Part shown: in pieces, positions 53,936 through 63,021 of the stretch
Position numbering within the stretch: position 1 is the first letter of the stretch
How the letters are laid out: the number at the start of each line of letters is the position of its first letter
Assembly (NCBI RefSeq): GCF_036088315.1
Contig: NZ_CP107996.1
Span: 3,552,501-3,616,500 of the forward strand
Reading direction: 5' to 3'
DNA from: Streptomyces sp. NBC_00344
Lineage (GTDB): Bacteria; Actinomycetota; Actinomycetes; Streptomycetales; Streptomycetaceae
DNA length: 64,000 nt
Notes under the pieces: model-generated
The model's database searches: none
Told to the model about the DNA's origin: nothing
What the model saw: only the letters and a program-made list of their open reading frames with translations
Position numbers and translations under genes: made by a program

Positions 53936-54945
53936 CCACTCTTCTGGAACAGCGCTACCGCAGCGTGCTGCGGCTGCTCCCCTCCTACTACCGCGAGGCA
54001 CGGGAGGAGGAGATGGTGGAGACCTATCTGCACGGCATCGGCGAGGGCGACCAGGACGAGATGCGGCCCGACCTGGGCGAGGTGGCCAGTGTTCTCGCCC
54101 TCGCGGTCCGCACTCGGCTGGGTGCCGTCGGCGCACCTCCGGGCTATGCCGCGCTCGGTGAATCCGTACGTCTCTTCGCCCTCTTCGGCGTGCTGCTGCA
54201 GGCCACCGACGTGCTGACGGAGGCGGTGCTGAACCTGACGTGGGCCGGTGGATCGGCCGCCGACCGGTCGATGTTCTTCCGTACCTTCACCGGCCACGGT
54301 CTGTTCGGCGGGACCCTCGCGGCGGTGATGTGGCTGCTGCCGCTGCTGTGGACCGCGGCGTATGCGGCACTGTTCAGGGACCACCGGCGGGCCGCCCGGC
54401 TGTGCGCCGTACTCGCCGCGCTGCCGGCCGCGTTCCACCTCGGCACCGATCTCCTCACGCAGCCGGGTCCCGCGACGGCCGCTCTCGCCATGCCGACGGC
54501 GGTTTTCGCCTGGCTGACCGCTCTCGCGGTGTGCTGCGGATTCCACGCCGATTCCCGGCCCGCCCGGCTGCCGGCCGTTCCCCCCGGGCTCACGTTCATG
54601 ACTGTCTGTGTGCTGATGGGTGCGTCGGTCGTGCTGTGGCCCGCCGGCGCCGATTCGGAGTGGGCGGCCGGGACGGCGTTCACCGTGGCCGCCGTCGGAT
54701 GGCTGGTGCTGCGCCACCGGTCGGCCGTCCATGCCGCGGACTTCGCCACGCCGCTCGCGCTGGCCGCCCTCGGCCTCGTGGTGCTGACGCTGCGCCTCGG
54801 CGTGCTCTCGCTGCTGAATGACGCGCAGGCGCCGGGGGGCCTGCTCATCGGCGCGACGGGGCAGGCCGTGGCCATTGCTCTGGTGGTCATGGCGCTCGCG
54901 GCCGCCGGCGCCCGCGGGCTGACCGCACGGCTGCGTACCGGCTGA
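53932..54945 (+). CDS. PadR-coupled multi-pass membrane protein
   Basis: This 337-residue protein has an N-terminal soluble part (QRYRSVLRLLPSYYREAREE, DLGEVASVLALAVRTRLGA) that resembles the HAAS/DUF1700-like domain seen next to PadR regulators. About eight hydrophobic helices follow. No transporter signature is visible. The GTG start overlaps the PadR stop (GTGA), so the two are coupled and the membrane protein is presumably controlled by PadR. Confidence 0.78.
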   Translation: MTTLLEQRYRSVLRLLPSYYREAREEEMVETYLHGIGEGDQDEMRPDLGEVASVLALAVRTRLGAVGAPPGYAALGESVRLFALFGVLLQATDVLTEAVLNLTWAGGSAADRSMFFRTFTGHGLFGGTLAAVMWLLPLLWTAAYAALFRDHRRAARLCAVLAALPAAFHLGTDLLTQPGPATAALAMPTAVFAWLTALAVCCGFHADSRPARLPAVPPGLTFMTVCVLMGASVVLWPAGADSEWAAGTAFTVAAVGWLVLRHRSAVHAADFATPLALAALGLVVLTLRLGVLSLLNDAQAPGGLLIGATGQAVAIALVVMALAAAGARGLTARLRTG

Positions 54946-55026
54946 ACCCCGCTGCCGTGGGCGGACGTGCCCGGCCGGCACCCGGCGCCCCTTGCCGCCC
55001 GGAGACCGCGGAGGCAAGCTGGAGAT

Positions 55027-55785
55027 ATGGGTGCTCAGGACGGCCCCACGCTCATCACGTCCGTGCAGCGGGCCTTCCGTCTGATGGAGGCCGTAGGGGT
55101 ACACGAGGGCGGCGCCCCGGCGAAACAGCTGGCGCGCGAGGCGGGGCTGCCGCTGCCGACCACCTACCACCTGCTGAGGACGCTGGCCCACGACGGCTAC
55201 GTCCGCAAACTCGACGACGGCGGGTTCGTCATCGGGGACAAACTGGGTCTGCTGCACGACGGAAGCCGGGCACAGGAACTGCTCACCCGGGTCCGTCCGA
55301 CGCTCACCGCACTGCGGGACGAACTGTCGGCCGCGGCCTATCTGACGTTCTACGAGGACGGCGAGATCCGGGTCGCCGAGATCGTCGACGGCCCGCTGGC
55401 TCCACGGGTCGATCTCTGGGTGGGCTTCGAGGACGCGGGACACGCCACCGCGCTGGGCAAGTCCGTGCTGCGTGAGCTGGACGACGACGCGCGCAGCGAC
55501 TACCTCTCCCGGCACTCCCTCAGCGATCTCACGCCCCGGACCATCACTCACCCCTTCGAGTTGCTCCGGCGGATCGACACGGCGCCGACCGCTCCGCTCG
55601 TGATGGACCAGGAGGAGTACGCACTCGGCACGGTCTGTGTCGCGGTGCCCGTGTACAGCGGTGACAAGCTCGGTTCGCTCGGTGTCTCCTTCCGGGCCGA
55701 CCGGCTCTCCCGGGCCGACGAGGTGCGGGAGAGGCTGCTGTCGACAGCGGGACGGGTGACCAGAGGGCTCTCGTTCACCGCGTGA
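55027..55785 (+). CDS. IclR family transcriptional regulator
   Basis: This 252-residue protein has a winged HTH at about residues 8-65 (TSVQRAFRLMEAVGVHEGGA, LPLPTTYHLLRTLAHDGYVR). The IclR effector domain at about 80-250 contains AGHATALGKSVLREL and LGSLGVSFRADRLS. GGAG lies only two bases from the ATG, so translation may rely on another start or a leaderless mRNA. No catabolic gene is adjacent, so its target is unknown. Confidence 0.87.
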   Translation: MGAQDGPTLITSVQRAFRLMEAVGVHEGGAPAKQLAREAGLPLPTTYHLLRTLAHDGYVRKLDDGGFVIGDKLGLLHDGSRAQELLTRVRPTLTALRDELSAAAYLTFYEDGEIRVAEIVDGPLAPRVDLWVGFEDAGHATALGKSVLRELDDDARSDYLSRHSLSDLTPRTITHPFELLRRIDTAPTAPLVMDQEEYALGTVCVAVPVYSGDKLGSLGVSFRADRLSRADEVRERLLSTAGRVTRGLSFTA

Positions 55786-55929
55786 CCCGGGTCCTCGATC
55801 CGCCGCGTCAAGGGGCCTAGTTCACTATCTGAAAACCTTGCTCTTGTGGCACCCCCGCCCACCCCTGTTTCCTATACGAAACGGACGAAACGGGTAGGCG
55901 TGAACCAAGCAGCGAACCGCAGGGGAGAC

Positions 55930-57243
55930 ATGAGTCGGGCGGCCCAGGCACACCAGCACGATCACCGGACGGCCCGGATGGGCACCGCGCGGGCGCACCG
56001 TGCGGCGGCACGCAACCGGCCCCGGATCGACGGCCGCCTGTTCACCGTCCTGCCCGCTCTGATCGTCTCCGCGGTGGCGCTCCTCGCGCTCGTCGGCGGA
56101 GCCGGGATGATCTGCCTGCCGCTGCTCGTGGTCGGGCCGGCGCTGGCCGCCGCGCTCAACCGGCCGTACGTCGTCCTCGCGATCGGGCTGCTGGCCGTGG
56201 CGCTTGGCGCAGTGCTGGGTGTCCGCAGCGGTGCGCCGGGTGCCGAACAGGCGATCGTGCTGTCCGCTCTGGCCGCCGTCATCCTGGCGAGCAGCCTGGA
56301 GAGCGTGCTGCGGTGCCGTCGTGAACGGATTCTGGCGGACGTCAGGTCGGTGGCCGAGGCCGCCCAGCACGCCCTGCTGAGGCCGGTGCCATCGGTCGTC
56401 GGCGACTTCCAGGTCGCGGTCCGCTACAGCGCCGCGGCGGCCGAGGCCCGGATCGGCGGTGACCTGTACGCCCTGGTGCCGACCCAGTACGGGATCAGGC
56501 TGATCGTCGGCGATGTGCGCGGCAAGGGCCTGCCTGCCGTGGGCACGGCCGCCCTGGTGCTGGGGGTCTTCCGGGAGGCCGCCTATGACGAGCCGGATCT
56601 GGTGGATGTCGTGGCAAGGATCGAGCGGAGCCTCGCGCGCAACCTCGGAGCGGACGACTTCGTCACCGCGGTGGTCGTCGGGTACCCCGGCGACGGGACC
56701 ATGGAAGTGGTCAACTGCGGCCATGTGTCCCCGCTGCTGGTGAGCGCTCGCGGCATCACGGCAGTGGAAACGGCCCGCCCCGCTCCTCCTCTCGGGCTGG
56801 GCGCCATCGGTGGTGAGCCGCCGAGCGTGCAGGTGCTGCCGTTCACCGACGGCGACCAGTTGCTCCTCTACACGGACGGGGTCACCGAGGCCCGCGACCA
56901 GAAGCGCGAGTTCTATCCGCTCACCGAGCGGCTGGCGGAGCATCTGTCGGACGACCCGCACGGCACCCTCGACCCCCTGCACCAGGAGCTGCTGGCGTAT
57001 GTGGGCGGGCGGCTCCACGACGACGCGGCACTGCTGCTGGTGAGGAAACCGCATGCCGCCGTTCCGGCGCCCGAAGCGGGTGCCGCGGCTCCGGTGCCCG
57101 AGGCGCATGCCGCTGTTCCGGCGCTCGAAGAGGATGCAACGGTTCCGGTGTCCGCCGCCACGGTGCCCGCCGCCACGGTGCAGGCGCCGGCCGGCTGCCG
57201 GGCCGCTGCCGAGCCGGTGTGCGAGGAGCCCTTCCCGGTCTGA
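55930..57243 (+). CDS. Membrane-bound PP2C (SpoIIE-type) phosphatase
   Basis: This 437-residue protein has a basic cytosolic tail, about four hydrophobic helices at residues 35-150, and a PP2C/SpoIIE domain at about 170-385. Metal ligands are in ARIGGDLYALV, VGDVRGKGLP, LLLYTDGVTEARD and HDDAALLLV. A C-terminal Ala/Pro/Val/Glu-rich repeat tail (units like APVPEAHAAVPA) of about 60 residues follows. It should dephosphorylate STAS-type antagonists in a partner-switching circuit. AGGGGAGAC precedes the ATG. Confidence 0.87.
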   Translation: MSRAAQAHQHDHRTARMGTARAHRAAARNRPRIDGRLFTVLPALIVSAVALLALVGGAGMICLPLLVVGPALAAALNRPYVVLAIGLLAVALGAVLGVRSGAPGAEQAIVLSALAAVILASSLESVLRCRRERILADVRSVAEAAQHALLRPVPSVVGDFQVAVRYSAAAAEARIGGDLYALVPTQYGIRLIVGDVRGKGLPAVGTAALVLGVFREAAYDEPDLVDVVARIERSLARNLGADDFVTAVVVGYPGDGTMEVVNCGHVSPLLVSARGITAVETARPAPPLGLGAIGGEPPSVQVLPFTDGDQLLLYTDGVTEARDQKREFYPLTERLAEHLSDDPHGTLDPLHQELLAYVGGRLHDDAALLLVRKPHAAVPAPEAGAAAPVPEAHAAVPALEEDATVPVSAATVPAATVQAPAGCRAAAEPVCEEPFPV

Positions 57244-57440
57244 GCCGGAGCCGTCCGGCGGTGTCCGGCGGGTGCGGGGATGCGGCGTGTCCTCAGCGGA
57301 GAGAGGCTGGTTATGTCAGCCCTGTGGCGCCCGGCCGTGATACCGGTCGTCTGAGCACTGGCGTGCAACTGCCCACCGGCGCCCGGCAGGGAATGGTCCG
57401 GACGGCTATCGGCCGTACCGGGCTCTACGAGGGGCACGTC

Positions 57441-58826
57441 ATGGACGGCACCACGGTGGAGGGGATGCGGGACGCACTGCGTGGCCCCGTCATCACTCCG
57501 CGGGAAAGCGAGTACGACTCGTCCCGGAACATCTACAACGCGATGATCGACCGGCGCCCCGCCGCGTTCGTGCGGTGCGCGGACGCCGGGGACGTCATGG
57601 ACGCGGTGGACTTCATGAGGGACCGAGGTATGGACCCGGCGGTCCGCGGTGGCGGTCACAGCGGTCCGGGACTGTGCCTGGTGGACAACGGCATCACGAT
57701 CGATCTGTCCCCGATGCGCGGGGTGCGGGTGGACCCGGTCGCGGAGACGGCTCAGGTGGCCGGCGGCAGCCTGCTCGGTGATCTCGACCATGCCGCCCAC
57801 GCCTTTGGCCTGGCCACCCCTTCGGGCATCATGTCGACGACGGGTGTCGCCGGCCTCACCCTCGGTGGCGGGCACGGCCACCTCACCCGTAAGTACGGTC
57901 TGACCTCGGACAACCTGCTCTCCGCCGATGTGGTGCTGGCCGACGGCAGCTTTGTCACGGCGAGCGAGAGCGACCACCAGGACCTGTTCTGGGCGCTGCG
58001 CGGCGGTGGCGGCAACTTCGGCATCGTCACCTCGTTCACCTTCCGGTTGCATCCCGTGCACACCGTGTCTCTCGGGATCTCCCTCTGGACGCTCGACCAC
58101 ATCCGCGAAGTGCTGCGGTGGTACCGCGAGTTCCTGCCGCAGGCGCCCGACGACCTGAACGGTTTCTTCGCGGAGCTCACCGTTCCGCCGGCGCCGCCGT
58201 TCCCCGAGGAGATACACGGACAGAAGATGTGCGGTGTCATCTGGTGCTGGACGGGGGACCCGGACCGGGCGGAGCAGGTCCTCTCCCCGGTGAACGAACC
58301 GGCCCCGCCCGCCTTCCACTTCAGCGCCCCGATGCCCTACCCCATGATGCAGATGATGTTCGATCAGCTGCTGCCACCCGGTCTGCAGTGGTACTGGCGC
58401 GGGGATCTCTTCGACCGTATCCCGGACGAGGCCATCGAAGTCCACGAGAAGTACGCCCACGCGCTCCCCACCGACCTGTCGACCATGCACCTGTACCCGG
58501 TCGACGCCGCCGCCGGCCGGATGGACCGCGACAGCACCGCGTGGAATCACCGGGACGCGGTCTGGTCGGGCATCGTCGCCGGCATCGATCCCGACCCGGC
58601 CAACGCCGAGGCCATCAGGCAGTGGAGCACCGGCTACTGGGAAGCGCTGCACCCGCACTCGATGGGCGGTGCCTACGTGAACTTCATCGGCGCGGGCGAG
58701 GGCCAGGACCGGGTCAGGGCCACCTACGGCGAGCACTACGACCGGCTGGCCGAGATCAAGCGCACGTACGACCCGCAGAACTTCTTCCACGCCAACCAGA
58801 ACATCGCGCCCGCCGTGCCCGTGTGA
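57441..58826 (+). CDS. FAD-linked oxidoreductase (BBE/6-hydroxynicotine-oxidase-like)
   Basis: This 461-residue flavoenzyme has an FAD_binding_4 domain at about residues 40-210: RGGGHSGPGLCL with the His that attaches FAD, TGVAGLTLGGGHGHLTRKYG, and DLFWALRGGGGNFGIVTSFT. The C-terminal BBE motif is DPQNFFHANQNI. The Cys used for bicovalent attachment in berberine bridge enzymes is not present in the GLTLGGG segment, so single attachment is expected. It is an oxidase of unknown substrate. GAGGGG lies six bases before the ATG. Confidence 0.87.
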   Translation: MDGTTVEGMRDALRGPVITPRESEYDSSRNIYNAMIDRRPAAFVRCADAGDVMDAVDFMRDRGMDPAVRGGGHSGPGLCLVDNGITIDLSPMRGVRVDPVAETAQVAGGSLLGDLDHAAHAFGLATPSGIMSTTGVAGLTLGGGHGHLTRKYGLTSDNLLSADVVLADGSFVTASESDHQDLFWALRGGGGNFGIVTSFTFRLHPVHTVSLGISLWTLDHIREVLRWYREFLPQAPDDLNGFFAELTVPPAPPFPEEIHGQKMCGVIWCWTGDPDRAEQVLSPVNEPAPPAFHFSAPMPYPMMQMMFDQLLPPGLQWYWRGDLFDRIPDEAIEVHEKYAHALPTDLSTMHLYPVDAAAGRMDRDSTAWNHRDAVWSGIVAGIDPDPANAEAIRQWSTGYWEALHPHSMGGAYVNFIGAGEGQDRVRATYGEHYDRLAEIKRTYDPQNFFHANQNIAPAVPV

Positions 58827-58998
58827 CGGTGTCCCGGTGCTCCGCAGCCGTGGGCGGCGGGTGCGTCGGCTACGACACCGCTTGCCTCCTCCGCGGACGG
58901 GGGCCCGCGGCCTCCTTCCGCTTCTTCCGCGAAGAGTCCAGGACGCTGCCCGCGGATTCTCTCCATGCCGCTGCGGAGCGGCGGGCCGGCTCCGGGTG

Positions 58999-60504
58999 TC
59001 ACGGCGGGCCGTGGCGTTCGGCGGCCTCGTCCAGAAGTTCGGACAGATCCTTCAGCCGGTCGAGCCCCCGCACCGCCTGGGCCATCCGGTGGTTGGCGGC
59101 GAGCCGCTCGCGGTGCCGGTGCAGGAACGACCAGTAGCCGGCGGTGTAGGGGCAGGCCCGTTCGCCGACGCGCTGCGCCGGACGGTAGGCGCATGGAGCG
59201 CAGAAGTCGCTCATCCTGTTGATGTACGCGCCCGCCGTCGTGTACGGCTTGGTCGTCATCAGACCGCCGTCCGCGTACTGCGACATCCCGACGACGTTGG
59301 GAAGCATCACCCAGTCGTAGCCGTCGACGAAGGAGCGGTGGAACCAGTCGGTGACCGCCGCAGGGTCCCAGCCGTCCTGAAGGGCCCGGCTGCCGAGCAC
59401 CATCAGCCGCGGGATGTGATGGGTCCAGCCGGTGTCCCGGACCTGGGCCAGCGTCGTGGACAGACAGCGGGCCGTCACCGCATCGGCGTCCAGCTCGAGA
59501 AACCAGTCCGGCAACGGGGTCCTGTGCCCCAGAGCGTTACGGCTCCGGTAGTCCTCGCCGAAGTGCCAGTAGAGCTGCCAGACGTACTCCCGCCATCCGG
59601 CGATCTGGCGGACGAAGCCCTCCACGCTGTTGAGCGGCGCCGCGCCGTCCCGCCACGCCTTCTCGGCGCGGTCGGCGCACTCGGCCGGATCCAGCAGCCC
59701 GAGGTTGAGCGGGACCGAGAGCCGACTGTGGTTCATCACGGGGTCCCCTGCGAGCATCGCGTCCTCGTACTGTCCGAAGCCTGGCAGCCGGTGGGTGAGG
59801 AAGTGCCGGAGTGCGGCCAGTGCCTCCCGCCGGGTGGCGGGGAATCGGCGCGGTCCGTCGCGCCCCACGAAGGAGACCGTTCCGTCGCGTTCCCAGCGGT
59901 CCAGATCGTGGCGTACCCCTTCGTCGATCTCGTCCTCGACCGGACACCAGGGGTCCGCGAGACCGAGGTTCTCCTCCCTGCGCGGCGGGGGTTCGCGGTT
60001 CTCCCGGTCGAGGTTCCACCGGCCGCCGGCCGGCTCGTCACCGTCCATGAGGAGGTCGTGCCCGCGCCGGGCCCAGCGGTAGAAGTCCTCCTGCCTGACC
60101 CTGCGTCCGGTGTGCGCCGAAGCCCATTCACCGAAGTCCGCGTGCGGTACGAGGAATCCGCGTGCGGGGAGCACCTCGACCCGGTCCAGCGATTCGACCA
60201 GAGCCAGTGCGCTGCGGGACGTCGGATGGCAGACGGTCAGCGGGCCCTGCCCGGCAGCCTCCACCAGACCCTCGCGGTATGTACGCGCCCTGACGTACTG
60301 CACCCGGTCGCCGAGTTCCGCGGCCCGGTGCCGCATCGCGGACAGGACGAGATGCGCCTTGGCCCGGTGGAACCGGCGACGGCTCAGAACCGACCTGGCC
60401 TCGATCATCAGAACCGGAGCGTGTGCGTCCGGGCCGTGGTGACGCGGATCCAGGAAGTGCGGACCGAGCTGGTCGCCGAAGAGCCAGTGCGTACGAGCGG
60501 ACAT
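58999..60504 (-). CDS. Cryptochrome/photolyase of the iron-sulfur (FeS-BCP/PhrB-like) group
   Basis: This 501-residue flavoprotein begins SARTHWLFGDQLGPHFL, as in bacterial (6-4) photolyases. FAD-domain motifs include GWREYVWQLYWHFGE and WVMLPNVVGMSQYADGG. The four Cys that bind the [4Fe-4S] cluster in this group are visible: one in TARCLSTTLAQ and three in FCAPCAYRP and RACPYTAGYW. It should repair UV (6-4) lesions or act as a photoreceptor. The ATG at 60504 is used; a GTG at 60516 would add four residues. Confidence 0.9.
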   Translation of the reverse strand: MSARTHWLFGDQLGPHFLDPRHHGPDAHAPVLMIEARSVLSRRRFHRAKAHLVLSAMRHRAAELGDRVQYVRARTYREGLVEAAGQGPLTVCHPTSRSALALVESLDRVEVLPARGFLVPHADFGEWASAHTGRRVRQEDFYRWARRGHDLLMDGDEPAGGRWNLDRENREPPPRREENLGLADPWCPVEDEIDEGVRHDLDRWERDGTVSFVGRDGPRRFPATRREALAALRHFLTHRLPGFGQYEDAMLAGDPVMNHSRLSVPLNLGLLDPAECADRAEKAWRDGAAPLNSVEGFVRQIAGWREYVWQLYWHFGEDYRSRNALGHRTPLPDWFLELDADAVTARCLSTTLAQVRDTGWTHHIPRLMVLGSRALQDGWDPAAVTDWFHRSFVDGYDWVMLPNVVGMSQYADGGLMTTKPYTTAGAYINRMSDFCAPCAYRPAQRVGERACPYTAGYWSFLHRHRERLAANHRMAQAVRGLDRLKDLSELLDEAAERHGPP

Positions 60505-60820
60505 ACGGTTGGTCACTTCCTGCTGTCCCGCGGAAGCGTGCCGGACGCCGCTGGGACAGCAGCCCGGGCGATCGCCGATGACGGCGTAACGCTACGAGCC
60601 ACCACGCACCGCGCGCCCCCGACGCGCTGGGGGGTCCGGGCGCTGCTGTCCTCCCGGCGTAACGCATCGCGGGGCGCGGATCTCGGCCGGCACCGGGGGC
60701 CGAGGTCAGCGGGGACGGACCGCCGCACAGCGCACGCAGGTGCTCGCCGCCGGGCGGGCCTCAAGCCGTTCCGCGGGGATCGGCTCGCCGCACCGCTCGT
60801 GAGGCCCCTTTGAAGCTCGA
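60505..60820. other. 316-base gene-free region upstream of the photolyase
   Basis: No gene is seen. It contains the photolyase 5' region with an imperfect hairpin at 60520-60562 (CTGCTGTCCC...GGGACAGCAG), and otherwise featureless G+C-rich sequence up to the toxin-locus remnant. Confidence 0.45.
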
Positions 60821-60928
60821 TTACGCCCGGCCCCATGGCAGTGGTTCGTGGCGACGGTGCCACCACCAGCCCCGCCTTTTCGACCCGGACGCCTTGGGTT
60901 CTTCCGGGTCGAGTGAACCGCCCGCGGG
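60821..60928 (-). pseudogene. 3'-terminal remnant of a paralogue of the 303-residue toxin-locus protein
   Basis: After an in-frame stop (TAG), about 35 sense codons lead to a TAA. The last 16 encode GWWWHRRHEPLPWGRA, clearly related to the end of the protein at 62110-63021 (GWWWHRHPEPLPWRRRT). The DNA over about 46 bases is also very similar. It has no start codon or SD and no room for the full domain. Such 3' fragments are typical of toxin/immunity loci that have recombined. Confidence 0.7.
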
Positions 60929-61075
60929 CTACGCCACGACACCACGGCGGCCGATATCGCCTGCGGCTGCGGGCAGCCTTGCGAATGGGCTGAACGGAAG
61001 GGCATGTCTGACGCCGACGTGGACTGATTTTCCATCCAGGGGCATCAAGCTATCTTTCACATCGGCGCCGTTGAG

Positions 61076-61420
61076 TCAGTGGCTCCTGGTGAAAATCTCA
61101 ACGTCTTCGAGGGCGTCTGTGGCAGCGCCGGCGAGTTGCCTGTCCTCAAGCAATTTCCGAACAGCGGAGATTGCTTGTGGTGATACCTCTTTGTGGAGTC
61201 TGGCAAGGTGTCCCAGTGCGAGGGCTGCGGCCCTCCTGACATCGGGATCCGGATGAACGGCGAAGTGTACGAGCCACTGCTCGACCCACACCCGGTCGGG
61301 CACGTACAACGCTGCGGCGACCAGGGCCTGGAAATTTCGTACGGTTGTCCAGCCTGAAACGCCTGAGCTGCTTCTTCTGCTGTAATCCTGCGGGGAGTTT
61401 CGTACTGCATAATTCCTCAC
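61076..61420 (-). CDS. HEAT-repeat immunity-like protein with apparent internal frame shift
   Basis: This 114-residue ORF has two HEAT-like helical units (FQALVAAALYVPDRVWVEQW, HPDPDVRRAAALALGHLARL and LLEDRQLAGAATDALEDVEI). Similar small HEAT proteins accompany actinobacterial polymorphic toxins and may be immunity proteins. Codons about 14-30 look wrong in this frame (SRRSSSGVSGWTTV), whereas the +1 alternative reads AEEAAQAFQAGQPYEI, which is what I would expect in the family. Two compensating small deletions would explain this. The GTG start has no obvious SD. Confidence 0.6.
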   Translation of the reverse strand: MRNYAVRNSPQDYSRRSSSGVSGWTTVRNFQALVAAALYVPDRVWVEQWLVHFAVHPDPDVRRAAALALGHLARLHKEVSPQAISAVRKLLEDRQLAGAATDALEDVEIFTRSH

Positions 61421-61647
61421 GATCCCGCTCCACTCTGCCGCAGAGGGCTCTGCGCATGCGGGCGAAGCGCAGCGCGATCAGCGCCGTCCATGGCAGGCGT
61501 CCGGGGGTCCCGGGGCGTACGGCAGCGTCCTGACCTGCGGTGTAGCGCGTCGGGGTGGGCCTCCTGAACGGTGCTGTACACCGATGAACGCAACCAGAAC
61601 TGCAACCACGGAGCAGCTTCATCCAGCGTCTGCTTACCCGCCTCGAC
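61421..61647. other. 227-base gap in the toxin locus
   Basis: Open frames on both strands here have no recognisable family and no start signals. I see nothing I can support. Confidence 0.4.
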
Positions 61648-62055
61648 TCACTCCTCGAACAGGGTGGGCCGCCACTCCTGGATGTTCTCGTCGAAGTTGC
61701 CGTTGCGCACATCACGTAGGGCCGTCGCGTATCCGACCTCGATGGCCTCGGTGATCAGCTGCTGCAGCCTGGACGGGGCATACAAGAGGTCAGCGCCGGC
61801 GCCTGAGCACAGGTTGGCCGCAGCATGGCCGGCTGCGCGAGCATGTTCATCAGGGACCGTCGCAATGTGGAGGCCCGTGATGTCCTGTGCCGCGGTGTCG
61901 ATCTCTTCCTGCGAAGTTGAGGTCATGACGGCGAGTATCGGCATGTTTGCGGTGGCAGGGAATGCCGCCTCCGAGCGCGCGGCTTCCATGAGGCGACGGC
62001 AGTTGGTGTGTAAGACCCTCCCCGTGGTGCTACCAACGCCCGGGAATCCCTCCAT
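61648..62055 (-). CDS. Possibly truncated ORF in the toxin locus
   Basis: This 135-residue soluble protein contains RLMEAARSEAAFPATANMPI, SQEEIDTAAQDITGLHIATV and IEVGYATALRDVRNGNFDEN; I do not recognise it. Coding character continues upstream of the ATG in the same frame (GDTVYLWNMEGF) for 18 codons, back to the TAA that ends the preceding 303-residue gene. This suggests the original N-terminus was lost by recombination. No clear SD is present, so expression is uncertain. Confidence 0.45.
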   Translation of the reverse strand: MEGFPGVGSTTGRVLHTNCRRLMEAARSEAAFPATANMPILAVMTSTSQEEIDTAAQDITGLHIATVPDEHARAAGHAAANLCSGAGADLLYAPSRLQQLITEAIEVGYATALRDVRNGNFDENIQEWRPTLFEE

Positions 62056-62109
62056 GTTCCAGAGGTAGACCGTGTCGCCGCGCTGACGCGATTGGATGGC
62101 GGGGCGCGA

Positions 62110-63021
62110 TTACGTCCGACGACGCCATGGCAGCGGTTCGGGGTGCCGGTGCCACCACCAGCCCTTCCCGTTGTGTGTTCGCGTCTCCCCGAGCAGTTGC
62201 CGGATGAGCAAACCCTGGTTGTCCTCGATGGTGAGCGAGGCGAAGGTGGCGTCCACTTGCTGCAAGGTTGCCTGGAGGCTCGCTGCCGTAGCCGGTGGTA
62301 GCTGCCGGGGGAGGTTTTCGAGGTCGTCCCGGGCGTCGAGGCGTCGGCGGTACAGATCGGGAGGGCACCATCCTGAGCCCGCCCATCCGCTTGCCATGTG
62401 GTTGACGAGCTTCTCCCAGGCGCCCAGCCCTGTCCATGCCTCCCACGCAGCGCTGCCTGGCTCATCGGGCGATGCCTGACCCTGCAAGTGGGCTTCGGTG
62501 ACTGCGGAAGCCCGCAGTTGCGCCGCGAAGGCATCAGTGTGCGGTGTGGCGATGGGCAGCTCCGGGACGACTTCCGGGATGAGTGAGACCTCGGCCGAAG
62601 GCAGTTGCGGGACGTATTCCTCGACAGCGTCGACGCTGTAGCTGTGGTCCTCATCCGAGACGAGCAGACGGGCCCGCGTGAAGCGGCCCTCCGGAGTGAC
62701 AGCCCAGTAAGCGCTCGGTGGATCCGACTCGGCCGGGAAGAGCACCGCGGCGCCCGTTGCGGAGGCGAGCCGCAACGCCATCTCCGCCTCGGACGGCCGC
62801 TGCGCCACCTGATCTCGAACGTAGACGTCCAGCGACCAGGCGAGGTCGCCCCGGACGGCTTTGTAGTCGCAGAGGACCAGCGCCTCCCAGTTCCGTACGT
62901 CCGCGTCACCGTCGGCTTCCGCGACATCGACGTCCCCGGCGGTGACGCCCAGGGCGGAGGACAGGGCGTGAGCCAGGCGATCAGGGGTGGCCGTTTCGGT
63001 GGCAATCAAGTTGTAGGTCAT
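62110..63021 (-). CDS. 303-residue partner (immunity candidate) of the polymorphic toxin
   Basis: This soluble acidic protein begins MTYNLIATETATPDRLAHAL. It has a middle part such as WEALVLCDYKAVRGDLAWSL and ends GWWWHRHPEPLPWRRRT. I do not recognise the family. Its ATG overlaps the stop codon of the toxin gene (ATGA), the arrangement expected for a toxin and its immunity protein. Two Pro/Glu-rich segments separate an N-terminal domain (about 1-125) from a C-terminal helical domain (about 180-290). A remnant of a paralogue's 3' end lies 1.2 kb downstream. Confidence 0.6.
   Translation of the reverse strand: MTYNLIATETATPDRLAHALSSALGVTAGDVDVAEADGDADVRNWEALVLCDYKAVRGDLAWSLDVYVRDQVAQRPSEAEMALRLASATGAAVLFPAESDPPSAYWAVTPEGRFTRARLLVSDEDHSYSVDAVEEYVPQLPSAEVSLIPEVVPELPIATPHTDAFAAQLRASAVTEAHLQGQASPDEPGSAAWEAWTGLGAWEKLVNHMASGWAGSGWCPPDLYRRRLDARDDLENLPRQLPPATAASLQATLQQVDATFASLTIEDNQGLLIRQLLGETRTHNGKGWWWHRHPEPLPWRRRT

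Noticed and set aside
61417..61605. 62-residue minus-strand ORF as a transposase fragment
   Set aside because: No DDE/DEDD or HTH motif and no inverted repeats; it reads like random G+C-rich frame.
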